From Methanothrix sp. (GTDB lineage: Archaea; Halobacteriota; Methanosarcinia; Methanotrichales; Methanotrichaceae): 18,266 nucleotides of DNA. Both the position numbers and the translations under genes were made by a program. Below the pieces are notes generated by a model. It was given only the letters and a program-made list of their open reading frames with translations, was not told where the DNA came from and did no database searches. This document shows positions 6,095 to 14,402 of the stretch, in pieces. Every line of letters starts with the position of its first letter. Position 1 is the stretch's first letter. Location of the stretch: contig JAAZNX010000084.1 of NCBI GenBank assembly GCA_012798025.1, positions 1-18,266 on the forward strand, in the 5' to 3' direction.

Positions 6095-7072
6095 CTACGG
6101 CCAATTTTCGCGTTCTGCAAATTGGCCGGTGCATGAGCAATTAAAGATCGAGTCAGAACTTAGTCCTCTTTGATCTGCTTTATTCATATCGAGATATCCA
6201 CCAGAACAGCAAGGAAGCCATGAATCTTCCTCCCTATTCTTAAGAACGGATTCATCCATACTTATTTTAAGGGTTAAATGATGCTGACCTGCGAAATCCT
6301 CCGAAACAAGTATGTCTGGGTCTCTTGAGTTTGTCCTTTTAGAGGTACTGTGGGATTCTTTTCTGGCTATGCCCAGGTGAGTTAGGCTGCCCGTCGATTC
6401 CATATTCAAAGCATAAAAGCTAGATCTATTCATCGCTCTGTCTACTCGCACCTGTGAGGGAGTCATATCAACATCGATCACTGTTCTGTTGATATTGGCT
6501 CTGTATAAACTCTCTTTGTCAAGCTTCCAAGAATCTATCGATGTGGTGACTAAATCTCCGTTATTCTCATAATGCTCCGAATTGCGCACGATCGGCCCAA
6601 AGTAGGACATCTTCTTGTAATTTGCGTAAGCAGATGGCCAGATCTCATCGATATCGATCTTGGCGTATTCAGCGACCAGGGGAACGACAATGAATCTCGA
6701 AGGGTCCGTCGGATCGGGTACAGTGACGTCCTTAGTGCCGCTTTGAAGTTCGAGTAGGATGGTCACCGGTCCTTCTATGGTTTTAAGGCGTTCCTTTTCA
6801 TTAAGAGATAAATCTCCTCCCCGTATTGCAGAAGATCGCTCATTCGATTTGATTCCAGCAACGTTCTTGATCTGAGAGTACCTGGAGAAATTTCCAGAGC
6901 CCGATATGTTCCCATCTAGGCTGAATGTCAAGTTATGAGTCAGGCGAGATATATGAAAAGCGGAACCTCCCACCTTGGCGTCGATCGTGTATCCGATGGT
7001 TGCCGTGGATAATCCAACAAGCAAAGAAAATGCCAGCAAAAATAAAATTGCCCTCCCAAGTCCGCTTTCCAA
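6095..7072 (-). CDS. Exported protein of unknown function
   Basis: A 325-residue protein with a hydrophobic N-terminal segment (about residues 8-25) ending near STA, consistent with a signal peptide. The mature part looks beta-rich and contains six N-x-S/T sequons (NLT, NIS, NFS, NRT, NRS, NCS), as expected of a glycosylated archaeal surface protein. A Cys-rich tail has a CC pair and a CSC motif. I recognise no enzyme motif. I start it at the TTG at 7072 because AGAGGAGGG lies exactly 8 bases upstream. A TTG at 7099 would place this strong ribosome site inside the gene. A TATA-like TTAAATAAAT at about 7110-7122 fits a leader near 20 bases. It is divergent from another exported-protein gene (7238). 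Confidence 0.75.
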   Translation of the reverse strand: MESGLGRAILFLLAFSLLVGLSTATIGYTIDAKVGGSAFHISRLTHNLTFSLDGNISGSGNFSRYSQIKNVAGIKSNERSSAIRGGDLSLNEKERLKTIEGPVTILLELQSGTKDVTVPDPTDPSRFIVVPLVAEYAKIDIDEIWPSAYANYKKMSYFGPIVRNSEHYENNGDLVTTSIDSWKLDKESLYRANINRTVIDVDMTPSQVRVDRAMNRSSFYALNMESTGSLTHLGIARKESHSTSKRTNSRDPDILVSEDFAGQHHLTLKISMDESVLKNREEDSWLPCCSGGYLDMNKADQRGLSSDSIFNCSCTGQFAERENWP

Positions 7073-7237
7073 GCCTATGACCCTCCTCTGTAGACCCAAA
7101 GCCTTACGTTATTTATTTAACTAATAAGCAAAATATATCAGTTTTGGTTGAGGCTACTGTCAAAACATACGTATAAATTGTACTTATTTATATTTATTAT
7201 CTATATTCATTAAATAGGTTCCTTGCACGTTTATTTA
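7073..7237. promoter_or_regulatory. Divergent promoter region for two exported-protein genes
   Basis: An AT-rich segment with a minus-strand TATA-like TTAAATAAAT (about 7110-7122) and a plus-strand TTATTTATATTTATT (7184-7198). The imperfect palindrome GTATAAATTGTAC (7171-7183) between them could be a shared operator. The minus-strand ribosome site AGAGGAGGG is at 7081-7089. Positions are read directly; roles are inferred. Confidence 0.5.
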
Positions 7238-7771
7238 ATGGAACGGAATACAATCAAATGGACAACAGGATTAACGGTGGTAAGGGCTTTGCTCAAGTTT
7301 CTGGTTTTGTTCTTCGCCCTCTCATTCCTGCAAGGAGCAGCTTTAGCGGATGCGGATTCGAATCCTATAACTACCTATAGCTTCCAAACCCTAGAAAATT
7401 TAATCGAATCAAGTTCGGGTGGGAGCGCAGTGGATGAATCCTTTAGCGGAACAGGGCCCGAGAATGTGATCCAAAATTTAAACCAAATTCTCTTCAACAG
7501 CGCAAAAACAAGTGCTAAAAAGCCAAAAGATGATTTTACCTTTATTGATAACCAGGTTTTGCTATCAGAAATTGTCGGAAAGTATAACGACTTAATTGGG
7601 CCCGGTGATATGCAGTTTACTTTTGGGTGGACGGCCCAGGGATTTGATTTTGATGCTGCGATTGCAAGCATGGGTCCAAATGAAAATCCTGGACCCAATT
7701 ATTATGGCACCATGATTTGCGATTATTCATCTGATCAGACGAAATGCAGCTTTGGTGCATCGTCTTCATGA
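7238..7771 (+). CDS. Small exported protein of unknown function
   Basis: A 177-residue product with a basic N-terminus, a hydrophobic run (about residues 19-37) and a likely cleavage near ALA-DA, giving a secreted mature protein of about 140 residues. The mature chain is acidic, Gly/Asn/Ser-rich, and has only two cysteines, both close to the C-terminus (CDYSSDQTKC). I recognise no family. The ATG at 7238 is preferred: it sits about 20 bases after the expected transcription start from the TATA at 7184-7198. The in-frame TTG at 7223 would add five residues, and neither has an obvious ribosome site. A T-rich stretch follows the stop. Expression, signal and composition make it a plausible gene, but no homology supports it. 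Confidence 0.65.
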   Translation: MERNTIKWTTGLTVVRALLKFLVLFFALSFLQGAALADADSNPITTYSFQTLENLIESSSGGSAVDESFSGTGPENVIQNLNQILFNSAKTSAKKPKDDFTFIDNQVLLSEIVGKYNDLIGPGDMQFTFGWTAQGFDFDAAIASMGPNENPGPNYYGTMICDYSSDQTKCSFGASSS

Positions 7772-7794
7772 ATTCTGGCCTGCCTGCATCTCGC

Positions 7795-7830
7795 TTTGAT
7801 TTTACATTTGCTTTTATTTTCCTTTCCGGG
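7795..7830 (+). terminator. T-rich terminator-like stretch after the 7238 gene
   Basis: Repeated T-runs (TTTGATTTTACATTTGC then TTTTATTTTCC) begin 24 bases after the stop codon and extend into the 3' end of the convergent trmJ-like gene. Archaeal RNA polymerase terminates at such U-rich tracts; no strong hairpin is needed or seen. Confidence 0.4.
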
Positions 7831-8554
7831 ACACAGAATCTTCCCTTATGGCGCAGCCGATCTTCCAGCGAATGTTCTTTATCAAGCCCAAAATGGTTCG
7901 TGCCTCCCTCTCAGTAAGCTCAGCCCTGCCGAAGATGCGCCGCAGCATGAGCACTGTGAACTCCACTTTATGCTCAGGGTATCCGGCCTCCACGAGGAGC
8001 GATCTGGTTTTGTCTTGCAGCAGCAGCAGGCTGTCGCGGCTTGCAAGCTCGATGCATCCGTCCGTCACCCGGGAGAGTTCATAAAATAAAATTGTTGCAG
8101 CGTGCGAGAGATTCATTACGGGATACTCCGCGCTGGTTGGGATGGACACGACCATGTCGCAGATGGCCAGCTCCTCGCTATTCAGGCCGCAGTCCTCGCG
8201 TCCCAGTAGAAGGGCAACTGTACCTTCTTTTCCCTGGAGCTTTTGGGAAAGCTCGGCAGGGGTCAGGCAGGGGACACGCAGGTGCAGCCGCAGGTGATGC
8301 TGTGCATTCCCCAGCCGTTTGCCCGTCGTGCCCACCACAAGGTTCGCGCCCTGCAGTGCCTCTTGAAGGGTCGAAAAGCACCTTGACATCTGCAGAACAT
8401 CTCGCGCATGTGCTGCCATGGCCAGGCCGAAGTCCTCGATCTTGCAAGGATTGACCAGCATGAGGTCGCGAAAGCCGAAGTTCTTCATGCTTCTTGCCAC
8501 AGAGCCCACGTTTCCTTCGTACATGGGCTCCACCAGGACGACGCGCAATTTCAT
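7814..8554 (-). CDS. tRNA 2'-O-methyltransferase, TrmJ-type SPOUT protein
   Basis: A 246-residue SpoU-family RNA methyltransferase. Motif 1 EPMYEGNVGSVAR is at residues 9-21, motif 2 LLLGRED at 115-121 and motif 3 IPTSAEYPVMNLSHA at 138-152, forming the knotted SAM site. Known archaeal TrmJ methylates the 2'-OH of C32 in tRNA, and the C-terminal helical extension (about 170-246) fits that subfamily. The ATG at 8554 lies six bases after the rtcB stop, and the ribosome site (AAGGATGA) overlaps that stop codon, so it is the last gene of the long minus-strand cluster. The exact tRNA position methylated is inferred from family, not visible in sequence. Confidence 0.88.
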   Translation of the reverse strand: MKLRVVLVEPMYEGNVGSVARSMKNFGFRDLMLVNPCKIEDFGLAMAAHARDVLQMSRCFSTLQEALQGANLVVGTTGKRLGNAQHHLRLHLRVPCLTPAELSQKLQGKEGTVALLLGREDCGLNSEELAICDMVVSIPTSAEYPVMNLSHAATILFYELSRVTDGCIELASRDSLLLLQDKTRSLLVEAGYPEHKVEFTVLMLRRIFGRAELTEREARTILGLIKNIRWKIGCAIREDSVSRKGK

Positions 8555-8560
8555 TTTGGT

Positions 8561-9988
8561 TCATCCTTTCGACACGCCCAGAGGCACAAGCTTTGCAACC
8601 TTTGTGGCGATGCCAAGGCTGTGCACCACGTTCACAACATCGCCGGACGGCTTGTAGACCTGTGGAGCCTCCTCAGCGAGCATGCCTGGGCTTGTGGCCT
8701 TGACCACGATACCGTACTTGTTCAATGCGGCCTTGACGTCCTTGCCGGCAAACATACGGGTGGCCTGGCTGCGACTCATAACCCTGCCAGCGCCATGGCA
8801 GGCAGAGCCAAATGTGAGGTCAAGGGCCTGGTCATTTCCGCAAAGAACGTAAGAGGGCGTCCCCATGCTGCCCGGTATGAGCACGGGCTGGCCAACATTT
8901 CTGTAGGCATCAGGCACCTCGCGGCGGCTTGGGCCGAAGGCACGAGTCGCGCCCTTCCTGTGAACGTACAGCTGCTCGCGCCGACCATCGACATCGTGCT
9001 CCTCGATCTTGGCCACGTTATGGGCCACGTCGTAGACTAGGTCTAGGTTTGAGCCGGGAAAGTACCTCTCGAAGACCTCTCTCGTCCAGTGGGCGATTAT
9101 GTGCCTGTTGGCCCACGCATAGTTGGCAGCACAGACCATGCCGCCGAAGTAGTTCCGAGCCTCGGGCGAGCCCAGAGGTGCACAGGCCAGTTGTTTGTCT
9201 GGAATGTCGATGTTGTATTTGCGCACCGCCCTGGCGAGAACCTCGAGGTGATCTGTGCATATCTGATGGCCAGCTCCGCGTGAGCCGCAGTGTATCATGA
9301 TAGTAGTCTGGCCCTTGAAGAGCCCGAATTTCCTGGCCACGTCCTCATCGAATATCTCCTCGACTCGCTGAATCTCCAGGAAGTGGTTGCCGCTGCCCAG
9401 GGTCCCTAGTTGAGGTCGTCCTCTCTTGCGGGCTTTCACGCTCACTTGGGACGGATCCGCTCCTGCCATGTGGCCGTTCTCCTCGCAATGAGCCAGATCG
9501 GCCTCAAAGCCATAGCCTTCCTCCACCGCCCATCTGGAACCTGCCATGAAGGCCTCTGTGAGCTGCTGATCTGTCGCATGTAGCCTTCCTGTAGCTCCTA
9601 GGCCCGAGGGCACAGCCTCAAAGAGGGCACTGATCAGTGTGTTGATGAGGGGTTGAACCGATTTGGCTTCTATATCAGATCGGAGAAGGCGAACGCCGCA
9701 GTTGATGTCGAAGCCCACGCCGCCCGGGCTGATGACGCCGCCCTCCTCACGAAAGGCTGCAACGCCTCCGATGGGAAATCCATAGCCCAGGTGTGCATCG
9801 GGCATGGCCATGGAATACTTCACAATTCCGGGCAACGTGGCCACATTTGCCACCTGATCAATCGTTCCCGGTTCTACCATCTCACGCAATTCCTGGGATA
9901 CGAATATCCTGCCAGGAACGCGCATGCCTGGCCGATAGCCGATGGGCACCTCAAAGATATTATCGCTGATCTTGATTATATCCACCAT
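8561..9988 (-). CDS. rtcB: tRNA-splicing ligase RtcB
   Basis: A 475-residue GTP/Mn-dependent RNA ligase that joins tRNA exon halves (2',3'-cyclic phosphate to 5'-OH) after intron removal. Motifs are PDAHLGYGFPIGG at 63-75, the metal-binding GFDINCGVR with Cys97, HCGSRGAGHQ in the middle, GSMGTPSYVLCG, and CHGAGR with His398, the equivalent of the guanylylated histidine near residue 404 in Pyrococcus. It is full length and, unlike some archaeal copies, carries no intein. The ATG at 9988 follows the archease stop after four bases. Archease, its activating partner, is directly upstream, so the pair are co-expressed. Confidence 0.97.
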   Translation of the reverse strand: MVDIIKISDNIFEVPIGYRPGMRVPGRIFVSQELREMVEPGTIDQVANVATLPGIVKYSMAMPDAHLGYGFPIGGVAAFREEGGVISPGGVGFDINCGVRLLRSDIEAKSVQPLINTLISALFEAVPSGLGATGRLHATDQQLTEAFMAGSRWAVEEGYGFEADLAHCEENGHMAGADPSQVSVKARKRGRPQLGTLGSGNHFLEIQRVEEIFDEDVARKFGLFKGQTTIMIHCGSRGAGHQICTDHLEVLARAVRKYNIDIPDKQLACAPLGSPEARNYFGGMVCAANYAWANRHIIAHWTREVFERYFPGSNLDLVYDVAHNVAKIEEHDVDGRREQLYVHRKGATRAFGPSRREVPDAYRNVGQPVLIPGSMGTPSYVLCGNDQALDLTFGSACHGAGRVMSRSQATRMFAGKDVKAALNKYGIVVKATSPGMLAEEAPQVYKPSGDVVNVVHSLGIATKVAKLVPLGVSKG

Positions 9989-9992
9989 GAAA

Positions 9993-10445
9993 TCACACGT
10001 CCAAGATTACCTGAATGCACCATAAGTCATTTTTAGTGATCTGAAACTGGTGCAGGGTGACGGCCTTGACCTCGTTTTCGAAGGCATGCCTCTTCAGGTC
10101 TATCCTCTCTCCTCCGATCTTGCCTTCCAGTCTCCAGGTCCCGTTTGCATTTTGCTTTAGCCCAACAGTGAAGGAGGCGAAGACTGCCGACTCCGTCTCG
10201 AAGAGGAAAACGATCTCAGAGAGCCACTGGTAGGCAAGCTGCTCCAGGTCCTGGGCCTCCAGCTCCACATTCCAGAATTCTGTGATGTTAATTGCGGCAG
10301 GGTCTACCATGGCCTTGAAGAGAGCGGCTGCAGCATTGGAGAGCATCTCTTCTGGGCAGTGGCCATAGGCGCGGAACTTCACGTCGGCTGTATGCTCCAG
10401 GTATTCGAAGGGCATCATCCATTTATAATTCGGCCTGACAGGCAT
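9993..10445 (-). CDS. Archease, RtcB cofactor
   Basis: A 150-residue protein of the archease family, which speeds RtcB guanylylation and multiple turnover. The hallmark YLEHTADVKFRAYG lies at residues 15-28, followed by a GERIDLKRHAFENEVKAVTLHQF segment and the terminal W-x-VILDV; the conserved acidic residues are present. The ATG at 10445 shares one base with the TAA of the upstream radical SAM gene (TAATG), implying coupling. Methionines at residues 10-11 sit closer to the usual family start, so the first nine residues may be an extension or the true start may be internal. It is followed four bases later by rtcB. Confidence 0.94.
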   Translation of the reverse strand: MPVRPNYKWMMPFEYLEHTADVKFRAYGHCPEEMLSNAAAALFKAMVDPAAINITEFWNVELEAQDLEQLAYQWLSEIVFLFETESAVFASFTVGLKQNANGTWRLEGKIGGERIDLKRHAFENEVKAVTLHQFQITKNDLWCIQVILDV

Positions 10446-11341
10446 TAAAGGATTGCTAATCCTCGCGTCAAGCCCGCCCGAACAGCCAGGCGCACAACAT
10501 CGTTGTACTCTTTAAGGGTTATGCGCCGATCAAGCTCGGGAAAGCGACAGGCGTTGTACTCCGGACGGTACTGGGCCATGACGTTGAGGTAGGTGTTAGG
10601 GGAGATCTCTTCGGAGAGGAAGCGCACAACCTCTGCACTGCCTGCCAGGTCTCCTGGCAGTACGAGATGGCGCACTATCAGGCCGCGAATAGCCACTCCA
10701 TCCTCGTCCATCATCAAGTCTCCCACCTGGCGGTGCATCTCTTTGATGGCGGTCTTCATGATGCGGGTGTAGTCTGAGGCTCCTGAATATTTGGCAGCCA
10801 TATCGTCCGAGCCATACTTGGCATCTGGCATGTAGATGTCGAAGATGCCCTCCAGGAGTTGGACTGTCTGCACACTGTCATAGCCACTGCTGTTGTAGAC
10901 CAGTGGCACGCGCAGGCCATCTTCTACGGCCAGCACCAAAGCCTCCAGGATCTGTGGCACAACATGCGTGGGCGTGACGAAATTTATGTTGTGGCAGCCA
11001 AGATCCTGCAGTTGCAGCATCATGCTGGCCAATGCGTCTGCAGATACTTCTTTGCCATGATCCTGCTGGCTGATATCGTAGTTCTGGCAATAGATACAGG
11101 CCAGGTTGCACCCGGAGAAGAAGATGGTGCCCGAACCGCTGCTGCCAACCAGTGGCTGCTCCTCGCCGAAGTGTGGCGCAAAGCTGGCTACGCGGGCCAG
11201 GCGACCGGTGCGGCAAAATCCACGCTCATCCTTCAGGCGATTTACGCCGCAGCGTCGGGGACAGATCTCGCATGACTCCAGGCGGGCCAGGGCTGCTTGG
11301 GCGCGAGCGGCTAGGTCGTCGATATGGGCGTAGGCTGGCAT
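10445..11341 (-). CDS. PflX-like radical SAM protein (COG1313), unknown substrate
   Basis: A 298-residue iron-sulfur protein. An N-terminal Cys cluster C24-x2-C27-x3-C31 (CEICPRRCGVNR) with C43 (GFCRTG) precedes the radical SAM motif SGCNLACIYC, whose CxxxCxxC cysteines are C78, C82 and C85. The sections GSGTIFF, HNINFVTPTHVVPQI, PLVYNSSGYDS, YMPDAKYG and RGLIVRHLVLPG match the PflX group, related to pyruvate-formate-lyase-activating enzymes but without a known substrate. I use the ATG at 11341. A TTG at 11359 would place the start inside the U-tract after serS, and neither has a clear ribosome site. The stop overlaps the archease start (TAATG). Context suggests a link to tRNA processing, but this is only inference. 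Confidence 0.85.
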   Translation of the reverse strand: MPAYAHIDDLAARAQAALARLESCEICPRRCGVNRLKDERGFCRTGRLARVASFAPHFGEEQPLVGSSGSGTIFFSGCNLACIYCQNYDISQQDHGKEVSADALASMMLQLQDLGCHNINFVTPTHVVPQILEALVLAVEDGLRVPLVYNSSGYDSVQTVQLLEGIFDIYMPDAKYGSDDMAAKYSGASDYTRIMKTAIKEMHRQVGDLMMDEDGVAIRGLIVRHLVLPGDLAGSAEVVRFLSEEISPNTYLNVMAQYRPEYNACRFPELDRRITLKEYNDVVRLAVRAGLTRGLAIL

Positions 11342-11357
11342 TTGGATATCTAAGAGC

Positions 11358-11380
11358 AAAAAAAAGGGAGCTTTTGCTCA
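11358..11380 (-). terminator. Small hairpin plus U8 tract between serS and the radical SAM gene
   Basis: Read on the minus strand, the serS stop is part of GAGCAAAAGCTC (a 4-bp stem with an AAAA loop) followed by CC and eight T. This is a terminator-like or attenuator-like element in the only clear gap (36 bases) of the eight-gene cluster. Confidence 0.5.
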
Positions 11381-12877
11381 GAGGAACCTGATTCCTTTTG
11401 GCATCTTTCCAAAGCGTTTCCTGAACTCCTCGGGCCAGTTTGCACTATCAAGGCCCTTCTGGCTCAGGAATGCGCTCGTCCATCTCTCCAGGCCTACTCC
11501 GCTGCAGCCTGACCAAAGGGTTTCGCCTGATTGAGCTTTGACGGTGAAGCCACGAGGATACTTCTCGCCATTGACTGACAGATTCTGGAACTCAATCCAG
11601 TTGCCGTTGTATGGAAGCACAGCCTCATAGTCTACAGTTCCTGCACCCTGCATCTCTGCAAGGCCGGTCTTTCCTTCTTGAGCCATGAACCATGGAGTGA
11701 CCCAGGCCATCCTCCAGCGCAGCTCAAGGATGTCCTCGAAGATATGCTTGTAGCAGCTCTTGAGCCGCTCTGCCTCCTCAAGGGTCTGCTCCTTTGTGCC
11801 CAGCCATACGATCTCGATCCTGTGGAACTCATCCACGCGCTCAATGCCGTGGATGCCGCCGGACTCATACCTGTGGCTCGTTCCGGAGCGGTCGAAGACC
11901 TTGATTGGTAGCTCATCATTTGGCAAGGTCATGCCCTGCAAGAATCCCCAGAACGTTGGGCACTGCGCATAACACATGCCGCCGATGGGCACGTCGATCT
12001 TCTCCTTTACCAGCTCAAGGGGCACCTCGTGTGTTATCTTGTAGTAGTCCATGACCTCTTCCCAAAAAGCAGGGTCGCGGGTCTTGGGCGGGCAGACAAA
12101 ATAAATCTCCGGGTAGACCCCCTGGGCGTGGCCGCTCTTCTTCCAGACATCCCATGTGTCGAGCTTGGGAAAGATCATCTCCGTGTAGCCCAAAGGTCGA
12201 ATGATCTCATCCAGCACAATCTGCTCGAAGGTTCTGAAGATGTGCGTCGCTTCTGGCCCATAGATCCACTGGCCACGGCTGGAGCCGTGTTTGATCCAGC
12301 CTGCCTTCAGCATCTCTTCGGTAGGATCGCATTTGAACTTGCACTCTCGAGGCGCACTCTCCCAGAGAAGCTCCCAGTGCTCAGCCTTGCCTCCATAGGA
12401 CTCAAGCTTTTCTTCCAGGAGGTTCACAATTCTGTCTGGTATCCTGTTTTCGATCTCCGACTGCCCCAATGCTCCTTTCGGGCCTACATCGAGCTCGAGC
12501 AATAGCTGGCCATTTTCGAATTTTATATCACGCACGTATGGTATCTTGTGCTCTATGGGCCTTTCAGACTCGACCTGAATGTCGAACTTGCTGATGTCCA
12601 GGCCGCGCACGCCTATACGGTATTTCTTGCCCAAGAGCTCAGCCAATGGTCGGCGCAGCCTCAGCAGTGCATCATGAGCGCGAACATATCTGTCGCTCTC
12701 GATGACGATGTCGATCTTATTACCGGTCAGCTTCCACTGAACGACCTTTGCGCCTCGCCCCTCAGGAGCTCCCTTTTGCAGTATTGCAGCCGCTCCCGCG
12801 AAAAAGTCCGAGATGGCAGCTTCGGCATCTTTTGCATCGGCGCTCAGCCGAAAGCTTGCCTCCAAGTGAAATCTCAT
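11378..12877 (-). CDS. serS: Methanogen-type (type 2) seryl-tRNA synthetase
   Basis: A 499-residue class II aminoacyl-tRNA synthetase that charges tRNA-Ser (and tRNA-Sec where present) with serine. It is the rare archaeal form: the zinc ligands known from the Methanosarcina barkeri enzyme (Cys306, Glu355, Cys461) correspond here to Cys306 in [10 protein letters not shown], Glu355 in FHRIEIVW and Cys458 in [12 protein letters not shown]. The idiosyncratic N-terminal tRNA-binding domain spans about residues 1-165, and class II motif 3 is GLERW. The ATG at 12877 has GGAGGAGAG directly upstream and overlaps the pcc1 stop as ATGA. A terminator-like element follows the stop. Confidence 0.97.
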   Translation of the reverse strand: MRFHLEASFRLSADAKDAEAAISDFFAGAAAILQKGAPEGRGAKVVQWKLTGNKIDIVIESDRYVRAHDALLRLRRPLAELLGKKYRIGVRGLDISKFDIQVESERPIEHKIPYVRDIKFENGQLLLELDVGPKGALGQSEIENRIPDRIVNLLEEKLESYGGKAEHWELLWESAPRECKFKCDPTEEMLKAGWIKHGSSRGQWIYGPEATHIFRTFEQIVLDEIIRPLGYTEMIFPKLDTWDVWKKSGHAQGVYPEIYFVCPPKTRDPAFWEEVMDYYKITHEVPLELVKEKIDVPIGGMCYAQCPTFWGFLQGMTLPNDELPIKVFDRSGTSHRYESGGIHGIERVDEFHRIEIVWLGTKEQTLEEAERLKSCYKHIFEDILELRWRMAWVTPWFMAQEGKTGLAEMQGAGTVDYEAVLPYNGNWIEFQNLSVNGEKYPRGFTVKAQSGETLWSGCSGVGLERWTSAFLSQKGLDSANWPEEFRKRFGKMPKGIRFL

Positions 12878-13095
12878 CTCTCCTCCGTAGAGTTTAGTGT
12901 TCCTTCTGCTATTTTAATATTCATCACTAGATCGTCGACCGTGGAGAGCAAAGTACCAATCTTCTCAGTCGAGAATTCCAGGCAAAGGGTCTCGCCTTTT
13001 GCCTGAAGGTGCATATTTGGCAGGTTATCGGGCTCAATCGATCTGGCGACTTGCTCTGCACCTTTCCCCCAGAAGAGCAGCCTGGCCCAGATCAT
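12874..13095 (-). CDS. pcc1: KEOPS complex subunit Pcc1
   Basis: A 73-residue small alpha/beta protein. The [14 protein letters not shown] block and the C-terminal helix [17 protein letters not shown] fit Pcc1, the dimerisation subunit of KEOPS, which with Kae1, Bud32 and Cgi121 makes the t6A37 modification of ANN-decoding tRNAs. Small size and location after the RecJ-like gene and rpsO agree with the common euryarchaeal arrangement. Both junctions are ATGA overlaps (13092-13095 with the upstream gene, 12874-12877 with serS). The other KEOPS subunits are not in this window. The assignment rests on short motifs plus context. Confidence 0.82.
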   Translation of the reverse strand: MIWARLLFWGKGAEQVARSIEPDNLPNMHLQAKGETLCLEFSTEKIGTLLSTVDDLVMNIKIAEGTLNSTEER

Positions 13096-14402
13096 GTAGC
13101 ATCCCCGGTTGGCGCAGAGCCTTTGTGGAGCTGCGATCCAACTATCTCGTCTAATAGTTTTAGGAAAATCTCCTCAGTGCCCGGTGGGATTGACGCTCCG
13201 CTTGCGATGGTATGGCCACCACCAACGCCGCCAACGGTCTCAGCTGCCTTTCTTATGGCCGCGGAGAGATCCAGCCCTCGAGATATCAGCGGCTTTGTCC
13301 CTCGCGCCGATATCTTGACTGTGTCATCTTTGTGGTTCAATGTGATCAAGGGCAGGTCGGTGTAAAGGTATCTTATCCCAAGGCCGGCCACCACCGAGCC
13401 TGCTTCCATGTTATTGCCTTTCAGGTAGCGAATGTTCTTCATCGTCTTGTTCTGCTCTCGAAGTGCATTTATCTCCCTCAGGATGTGGCCTTTGTAGTCG
13501 GAGGCCAGCTTCCTGGCCTCTCCAAGGGCCCTCTTATCTCGCAGGCACAAGGTCAAGCCGAGGCCGGGGACATCTCTGTTGCCGCAGGCGTTGAGAAGCT
13601 GAACCATCTCGAGGGAGTTCTCCACGACCTCGTGCTTGAGGCGTATTACCTCGCCTATGACCGAATCAGCGGCAAAGCTTCCCTGCATGAGCAGCTTCAG
13701 GGTCAAAGCTGTGCATAGCCTTGTTAGGTCATCCTTCTCCAGGTTCTGGATATCGCCCTTTATCTTCAAACCATCTAGGAACGCTTTGGTCTTATCAGAA
13801 TCTCCTGTAAAATCAAGCAACGGCTCAATGCTTCGCTGGAACACCTCATCAACAGGTCCGTCTTCAGACATCTTCAAGCCGGCTTTCAGCTCCACAGAAC
13901 CGGAAGCCACAGCTTCATCCAGGATGGATCGATTAGCTCCTATCATAGCCTGGCGGTCGCCAATGGCACCGACCAATGCCAGCCCAACAAGGTCGACGTT
14001 GTCACCCATATGGCGCACCACAAAGTAGACTGTTCCGGCTGCAGAGAGCTCAAAGGCCCCGTCCATGCCAAAGAGATGGGGATTGAGATGCATACAGTCC
14101 AGGGTGCCTGTCGGCCTGTGGTGGTCCAGGACAAAGCATTCGCCTTTCACGCGAGAGATGAGCTCCGGCTTGCCGCTGCCCATATCGCAGAAGATCACCG
14201 GCCCTTCAAGGCCTCTGACTGTGGATTCGTCCAAACGGTTCAATAAAGTAGCCTGAAAGGGGATCTTCGCGCGCAAGAGTGCATTGCAGATCAGTCCTGC
14301 GGATGCGATCCCATCTGCGTCGTTATGTGAGATCACTCGCACACTGTCGCAATGCATTATCGATTTGGCAATTGCTACTGCGGTTTTGTCGAGCTGCTTC
14401 AT
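13092..14402 (-). CDS. DHH-family RecJ-like nuclease (GAN/archaeal RecJ)
   Basis: A 436-residue DHH/DHHA1 phosphoesterase. Motif I is SHNDADGIAS with D28/D30, motif II FCDMGSG with D73, motif III the DHH triad at 93-95, motif IV GAIGDRQ at about 145-151, and the DHHA1 domain ends with VGGVGGGHTIASGASIP. Archaeal relatives are single-strand-specific exonucleases; the GINS-associated nuclease of Thermococcus joins the replicative CMG complex and is related to Cdc45. All catalytic residues visible suggest an active enzyme. It overlaps the rpsO stop by ATGA at its start (ATG at 14402) and the pcc1 start at its end. Whether it binds GINS cannot be read from sequence. Confidence 0.92.
   Translation of the reverse strand: MKQLDKTAVAIAKSIMHCDSVRVISHNDADGIASAGLICNALLRAKIPFQATLLNRLDESTVRGLEGPVIFCDMGSGKPELISRVKGECFVLDHHRPTGTLDCMHLNPHLFGMDGAFELSAAGTVYFVVRHMGDNVDLVGLALVGAIGDRQAMIGANRSILDEAVASGSVELKAGLKMSEDGPVDEVFQRSIEPLLDFTGDSDKTKAFLDGLKIKGDIQNLEKDDLTRLCTALTLKLLMQGSFAADSVIGEVIRLKHEVVENSLEMVQLLNACGNRDVPGLGLTLCLRDKRALGEARKLASDYKGHILREINALREQNKTMKNIRYLKGNNMEAGSVVAGLGIRYLYTDLPLITLNHKDDTVKISARGTKPLISRGLDLSAAIRKAAETVGGVGGGHTIASGASIPPGTEEIFLKLLDEIVGSQLHKGSAPTGDAT

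Noticed and set aside
8408..9040. 210-codon open frame antisense to rtcB and trmJ
   Set aside because: A by-product of GC-rich codon use in two well-recognised genes on the other strand; it has no motif of its own.
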